16,701 nt of DNA from Nitrososphaeraceae archaeon. GTDB taxonomy: Archaea > Thermoproteota > Nitrososphaeria > Nitrososphaerales > Nitrososphaeraceae. The stretch covers positions 1 to 16,701 of the forward strand of contig JAJNBK010000011.1 of the NCBI GenBank assembly GCA_021155845.1, read 5' to 3'. A program made the translations under genes and the position numbers. Under the pieces are notes generated by a model. That model did no database searches. It saw only the letters and a list, made by a program, of their open reading frames with translations, and had not been told where the DNA came from. This document shows, piece after piece, positions 13,716 through 16,701 of this stretch (its first letter is position 1; the number at the start of each line of letters is the position of its first letter).

Positions 13716-13907
13716 TCATACTAATTTTTCTAATTTTGCGGTATTACGGGGTTTTGTTCTCAGAATAGTCCCACAACAAGGACATCTTTTATTCTTCCAT
13801 TTAATAAACACATCACAGATCTGGCAGCGTTTATTACCCGCAGAATAATAACTGCCTCTTTTCTCTTTTTTTGCCCTATATTTCTCACAGATGTTTTTGC
13901 ATAGCAT
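13716..13907 (-). CDS. Small zinc-ribbon protein of thaumarchaeal type
   Basis: A 63-residue protein with a C-terminal zinc ribbon: Cys28-x2-Cys31 (KRCQICDVFIKW) and Cys42-x2-Cys45 (RCPCCGTILRTKPRN), with Cys44 as a spare. The N-terminus (NICEKYRAKKEKRGSYYSAG) is basic and probably helical. From memory, proteins with this exact layout, ending in CPCCG-x-x-LRT-x-PRN, are frequent and present in several copies in Nitrososphaeria; no function is known to me, but nucleic-acid binding is likely. The length looks complete, with the start at ATG 13907. The gene is divergent from the winged-helix regulator, with a palindrome copy in the shared upstream region. Confidence 0.8.
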   Translation of the reverse strand: MLCKNICEKYRAKKEKRGSYYSAGNKRCQICDVFIKWKNKRCPCCGTILRTKPRNTAKLEKLV

Positions 13908-14008
13908 ATTATTCTTCCTAACTTAAAGAGTATTTGTAATCATTAGCCTTTCTCTTATCGTCTTCATGATAATTAATTGTGATAGCACCCTTGCAATATA
14001 AGCTCTGA

Positions 14009-14021
14009 TTAACTAAGTTAA
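14009..14021. promoter_or_regulatory. TTAAC-N3-GTTAA palindrome, copy 6 (between divergent genes)
   Basis: TTAACTAAGTTAA within GATTAACTAAGTTAATCC. It lies 102 bp from the zinc-ribbon start (13907) and 86 bp from the regulator start (14107), so it could control either or both. A further half-site (GATTAATTAACC) follows at 14026-14037. If the regulator binds this family of sites, this copy would give autoregulation. Confidence 0.55.
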
Positions 14022-14106
14022 TCCAGATTAATTAACCAAGCTTCTCAAAAATACGTAGTCGCGCATTGGGATTAATCAATAGTATGATTTGGAGTGGATT
14101 AGTTGA

Positions 14107-14652
14107 TTGTTGTGCAAGATAAACGGGTTGGAAGGAAATATTGACAAGGTGTTACGCTTTATTCAAGATAAGCCAGGATGTCATCTACGACAGATCAAAA
14201 AGGAGGTACATATATCGATGGGAACAGCTCAATACCAATTAGCTCGACTGGAAAAAATAGGAAAGATAACTTCTACCAAAAAGGGTTTATATAAATTTTA
14301 TTTTCCATCTGGAGTTTTTCAGGATAATGAAAAGGATATCCTTCAAGTTCTGAGTCAGGAAACTGCAAGAGAAATACTAATGTTCATTATTGAACGAAAA
14401 AATCCTACACAATTAGATATAGTCGGTAAAATTGGAATATCAGCTGCATCTGCAAACTGGCATGTTAAACGCTTAATTGCTTTTAAGATAATAGATGAGG
14501 ATAGAGAAGGAAAGTACAAACGATACCAACTACATGATTTTGATGATTCTAAATACATAGTAGCATTGTTGAAGAATTATTATCCTGGTATTTGGGATAA
14601 ATGGTGTAATAGACTAGCTGAAATGTTTCTGTCATTATCTATGGGAGATTGA
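14107..14652 (+). CDS. Transcriptional regulator with two winged-helix domains (COG3398-like)
   Basis: A 181-residue DNA-binding protein with two winged helix-turn-helix domains. Domain 1 spans about 12-67, with recognition region HLRQIKKEVHISMGTAQYQL and wing KITSTKKGLYKFYF. Domain 2 spans about 75-142, with PTQLDIVGKIGISAASANWH and wing EDREGKYKRYQL. A C-terminal helix rich in Leu and Trp (YIVALLKNYYPGIWDKWCNR) probably supports dimer formation. The layout matches the archaeal two-HTH regulators of COG3398. No ATG is available before Met38, and an in-frame TGA lies at 14104-14106, so the start is one of the TTG codons at 14107, 14110 or 14128. Its stop overlaps the start of a small membrane protein, a pairing suggesting that the membrane protein senses or restrains it. 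A palindrome copy lies 86 bp upstream. Confidence 0.85.
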   Translation: MLCKINGLEGNIDKVLRFIQDKPGCHLRQIKKEVHISMGTAQYQLARLEKIGKITSTKKGLYKFYFPSGVFQDNEKDILQVLSQETAREILMFIIERKNPTQLDIVGKIGISAASANWHVKRLIAFKIIDEDREGKYKRYQLHDFDDSKYIVALLKNYYPGIWDKWCNRLAEMFLSLSMGD

Positions 14653-14933
14653 CAATAGAAATAGTTCCTTTTGAATCATTTTTTCTTGAAGTTGAACTAA
14701 TTGACACAGTAGAAGGTATGATATATCTAAGCAGTACGGTACTCTCGCTTTTATTGATGGCACTATCAATTTCTGCTTATAGAAATACAGGTCTAAAAAA
14801 AATGTCATACGCCGCAGCTGCATTTGCTCTATTTGCTGCTTATTTATCTTCTGAATATTTGGAAGCTGTCTATGAATTTTTACAAAGAGCATATAGTGAT
14901 GCAGTATTGCCCTCTATGGCATTGGTGTCCTAA
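14649..14933 (+). CDS. Small membrane protein paired with the regulator, apparently frameshifted near its end
   Basis: TTG 14649 overlaps the regulator's TGA (TTGA), which implies coupled translation. The 94-residue product has an N-terminal amphipathic part, a membrane helix at about 23-44 (MIYLSSTVLSLLLMALSISA) and another at about 53-75 (YAAAAFALFAAYLSSEYL). It ends abruptly with AVLPSMALVS. One base back in phase, from 14915, the DNA reads YGIGVLILFFLVIVKKNN and stops at 14969-14971: a third membrane helix with a basic end. One lost base in CCCTC at 14910-14914 would join them into a 3-helix protein of about 107 residues (14649-14971). Small three-helix proteins are common partners of archaeal HTH genes. 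Whether the shift is real or a sequencing slip in the CCC run cannot be told. Confidence 0.7.
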   Translation: MTIEIVPFESFFLEVELIDTVEGMIYLSSTVLSLLLMALSISAYRNTGLKKMSYAAAAFALFAAYLSSEYLEAVYEFLQRAYSDAVLPSMALVS

Positions 14934-15142
14934 TCTTATTCTTCTTAGTAATAGTTAAGAAGAATAATTAAAATAACTGACCATCTATTTGATATATCGA
15001 TCCTGCATGACTCTAAACTTAGAGGAATAGACATAAAAAGTAAAAAGGTCAACTCTGGTATCTATAATGACTTATTTGTTGAATATTATTTAGTTTGATT
15101 AATCAGTCCCATCAACTTATTTTTAGATAAGGATTTTGTAGA

Positions 15143-15227
15143 CTAATTAATAATAAATGAGGTACAGATATCTAAGTATATTAACATAGACTAATAAAGA
15201 ATGTCTCAATCAGTTAGACATTTGTAC
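15143..15227. repeat. Left arm of an 85-nt inverted repeat
   Basis: Read on the minus strand, this stretch aligns without gaps to 16004-16088, with 75 of 85 positions identical by my count and a 30-nt identical core (left 15161-15190, right 16041-16070). The right arm is the upstream region of the metallophosphoesterase gene, so this is an inverted copy of that region. Weaker similarity continues inward for some 20-30 nt. Confidence 0.9.
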
Positions 15228-15241
15228 GAGAAGACCTTATA

Positions 15242-15452
15242 TTAAGGTGCAGTCGTCGCCAACATTGGAATGAAATGTCCCATTGTTTGATTAATGCGAT
15301 CTTCGATTTGAAGGGGTACGAAAACGGGCTTAGCCTTTCTTTGCATCCGCCTGTTGCTCTTGAAGTACCGTTGGTGCGAGTACTAACCCAGCCATCACAA
15401 ATGCAGTTAAAGATACTACAGCAATCCTATGGTGATTTATTGTTTACTCCAT
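15242..15452 (-). pseudogene. Small secreted-protein gene, broken by a nonsense codon and a frameshift
   Basis: Starting at ATG 15452 the frame reads M-E, then TAA, then TINHHRIAVVSLTAFVMAGL, VLAPTVLQEQQADAKKG and TAA. That is a clear signal peptide ending near a QADA-type cleavage site. Skipping one T at about 15330-15332 (minus strand GGC-T-AAG) continues in a new phase with KPVFVPLQIEDRINQTMGHF and IPMLATTAP to a TAA at 15242-15244. With AAA in place of the first TAA and the extra base removed, the gene would encode 69 residues. Similar tiny exported proteins are common in thaumarchaea, but I do not know this one. The opposite-strand 63-codon frame is a shadow. Confidence 0.7.
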
Positions 15453-15644
15453 TGGTAGCACAATAATTCAAATTAATTATAAGAATGAAACTCAACCATG
15501 TTAACCAAGGATGTTGTATCGCTATATCTTGATGGCAGTATCTAACAACCTGTCCAGCTTTTCTCTGAGAATTCACTTTTTTTGCAGTACTTTGTCATTG
15601 GCTTTGCAAACCCCTTTTAATCATCTGTTCGTGCCATCAATAGA

Positions 15645-15834
15645 CTATATTATCTCAAACCAACAATCAACAGAATCTCCACCATAAGCATAGTCACCCA
15701 GTGCAAGTACCAAGTCTGGACTTTTATCTAATATGTTATTTACAGTTTCTATTGTGTGAGATGTACATCCCCTCTCCTACGGCTGCAAAATTAAAATCAG
15801 GTATAAGGGATGATGATTCTGATGCAAATGCAAA
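15645..15834 (-). pseudogene. Inverted, decayed copy of the metallophosphoesterase 5' region
   Basis: Read leftwards from 15834, the phases give FAFASESSSLIPDFNFAAVG, then, after a one-base loss at about 15769-15772, CTSHTIETVNNILDKSPDLV, LALGDYAYGG and DCWFEII before a TAG at 15645-15647. This aligns with IPDFNFAAAGDW, CTSHTIETVNNILDKSPELV and GLGDFSYD of the intact gene at 16114. A 54-nt block (15715-15768) is identical to 16278-16331 in reverse complement, while the flanks are much more diverged. The copy has the second metal-binding GD but has lost frame, and nothing recognisable of the GNHD motif follows. Similarity may reach further at either end in eroded form. Confidence 0.85.
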
Positions 15835-16003
15835 TTTTTGGTGCTGATGTTTTTTTATTTTTGTTCTTCTATCGTAATTGTTATGGAAATGTCTAATAAA
15901 ATTACAATGGATATTAATAAATAAACTAATACTGATAATAATCGCATCGACAAGTGTAATATATATTGGGAGAATTATTAGTAGTTCAATATAATTCGTT
16001 CTG

Positions 16004-16088
16004 GTACAAATGTCTAACTGATAGAAAATTTTTCATTTAGTCTATGTTAATATACTTAGATATCTGTACCTCATTACTTATTAATTAG
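16004..16088. repeat. Right arm of the 85-nt inverted repeat, upstream of the metallophosphoesterase gene
   Basis: Partner of 15143-15227 in inverse orientation. The identical 30-nt core includes a TATA-like TTAATATAC (16048-16056), about 60 bp before the ATG at 16114, so the repeat carries the likely promoter of that gene. Confidence 0.9.
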
Positions 16089-16113
16089 AGAATCAACAAA
16101 TCATGCTCTCGCA

Positions 16114-16701
16114 ATGCAAACAGAACTACTTTTGGTATTACTATTTACAGTCATAATTGCAAGTGGAATTACTTTAGCACCCGTCTTAGGTGCTTCTGAC
16201 CAAACCATTACAACCTCTCTATCACCACCAACACAAACGATACCTGATTTTAATTTTGCAGCTGCAGGCGATTGGGAATGTACATCTCACACAATAGAAA
16301 CTGTAAATAACATATTAGATAAAAGTCCAGAATTAGTAATAGGATTGGGTGATTTTTCATACGATCCTACCACGGATTGTTGGTTTAAGATAGTAGATCC
16401 TATAGATGAAATAATGAAAATTAGTATAGGCAATCATGATGAGGACTCTTCTGCTGAACTAAACTCATTGATGAGTCATTTTAATCTTACAAAGCCATAC
16501 TATTCCTTTGACTATCAAAACGTTCACTTCACTATAATTTATAGTAGTCCAGGAGAGACGTCTCATCATACGATAAAAGCCACCCTTACAGAAGGTTCTG
16601 ATCAATATGAATTTATTAAGAATGATCTTGCAAAAGCATCCACAGACCCAAATATAGATTGGATAGTAGCAGTCTATCATAAATTTGCTTATACTTCACC
16701 A
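16114..16701 (+). CDS. Secreted metallophosphoesterase, 3' end beyond the window
   Basis: The first 196 residues of a calcineurin-like metallophosphoesterase, which hydrolyses phosphate esters with a two-metal centre. Residues 4-27 are a signal peptide (LLLVLLFTVIIASGITLAPV, then LGAS), so the enzyme is exported. Visible metal motifs are AAGDW (Asp53), GLGDFSYD (Asp80), IGNHDE (Asn107, His108) and, near the cut, VYHK (His189); the last GHxH part would lie outside the window. The spacing fits purple-acid-phosphatase-like or 3',5'-cyclic-AMP-phosphodiesterase-like members. ATG 16114 is chosen because it begins just before the signal peptide; an ATG at 16103 is in another phase. An inverted, broken copy lies 280-470 bp upstream, and the promoter region is one arm of an inverted repeat. 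Confidence 0.88.
   Translation, partial: MQTELLLVLLFTVIIASGITLAPVLGASDQTITTSLSPPTQTIPDFNFAAAGDWECTSHTIETVNNILDKSPELVIGLGDFSYDPTTDCWFKIVDPIDEIMKISIGNHDEDSSAELNSLMSHFNLTKPYYSFDYQNVHFTIIYSSPGETSHHTIKATLTEGSDQYEFIKNDLAKASTDPNIDWIVAVYHKFAYTSP

Noticed and set aside
14635..14892. 85-codon minus-strand frame
   Set aside because: Antisense to the membrane-protein gene that overlaps the regulator; no promoter or family signal.
15275..15466. 63-codon plus-strand frame
   Set aside because: Shadow of the broken secreted-protein gene on the minus strand, whose signal peptide is clear.
1..16701. CRISPR array, rRNA genes or transposase genes
   Set aside because: I saw no regularly spaced repeats, no rRNA-like conserved segments and no recognisable transposase motif. 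The 85-nt inverted repeat encloses no transposase and is better explained as duplicated promoter sequence.

Overview
The window looks like a piece of an ammonia-oxidising archaeon of the class Nitrososphaeria (Thaumarchaeota), most likely a low-GC soil lineage such as Nitrososphaera or Nitrosocosmicus. This is inferred from family content; I ran no search. The grounds are strong A+T richness, archaeal TATA-like boxes about 25 bp before start codons, a membrane-anchored blue-copper protein, small zinc-ribbon proteins of thaumarchaeal type, a regulator with two winged helices, and an F420/FMN-type split-barrel oxidoreductase. Gene density is low, and much of the apparent intergenic DNA holds decayed genes.

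Left part (1-4.1 kb): mostly non-coding or decayed DNA with a CTT microsatellite, a broken small gene (1046-1357), a reading frame of 113 residues broken by two TGA codons (1407-1748), a zinc-finger protein with a disordered tail (1928-2509) behind a perfect 17-bp tandem repeat, and an aldo/keto reductase pseudogene (2749-3804) with one in-frame TAG and an apparent internal deletion.

Middle part (4.1-11.3 kb), almost all on the minus strand: a split-barrel oxidoreductase, a secreted M28 zinc peptidase, an APC permease fused to two universal-stress-protein domains, a two-helix membrane protein and a membrane-anchored cupredoxin. Between them lie a transmembrane gene remnant (9606-9776) and the N-terminal stub of a winged-helix regulator (9991-10200). 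The peptidase and permease together suggest extracellular protein breakdown and amino-acid uptake, though nothing in the sequence shows co-regulation.

Right part (11.3-15 kb): a group of small metal-binding and regulatory genes: a Cys-rich zinc ribbon with a downstream partner, a 56-residue C2H2 zinc finger, a 63-residue zinc ribbon, and a two-domain winged-helix regulator overlapping a small membrane protein gene that appears frameshifted. A recurring palindrome, TTAAC-N3-GTTAA, occurs five times perfectly and once with one mismatch between 11.3 and 14.0 kb, and sits before the cupredoxin, the Cys-rich zinc ribbon, the C2H2 gene and the winged-helix regulator. This is the best candidate for an undescribed regulatory system here.

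Far right (15.1-16.7 kb): an intact secreted metallophosphoesterase gene runs off the window edge. Upstream lie an inverted, decayed copy of its 5' part (sharing a 54-nt identical stretch) and a decayed small secreted-protein gene, enclosed by an 85-nt inverted repeat whose right arm is the promoter region of the intact gene. Overall the window records duplication, inversion and gene decay.
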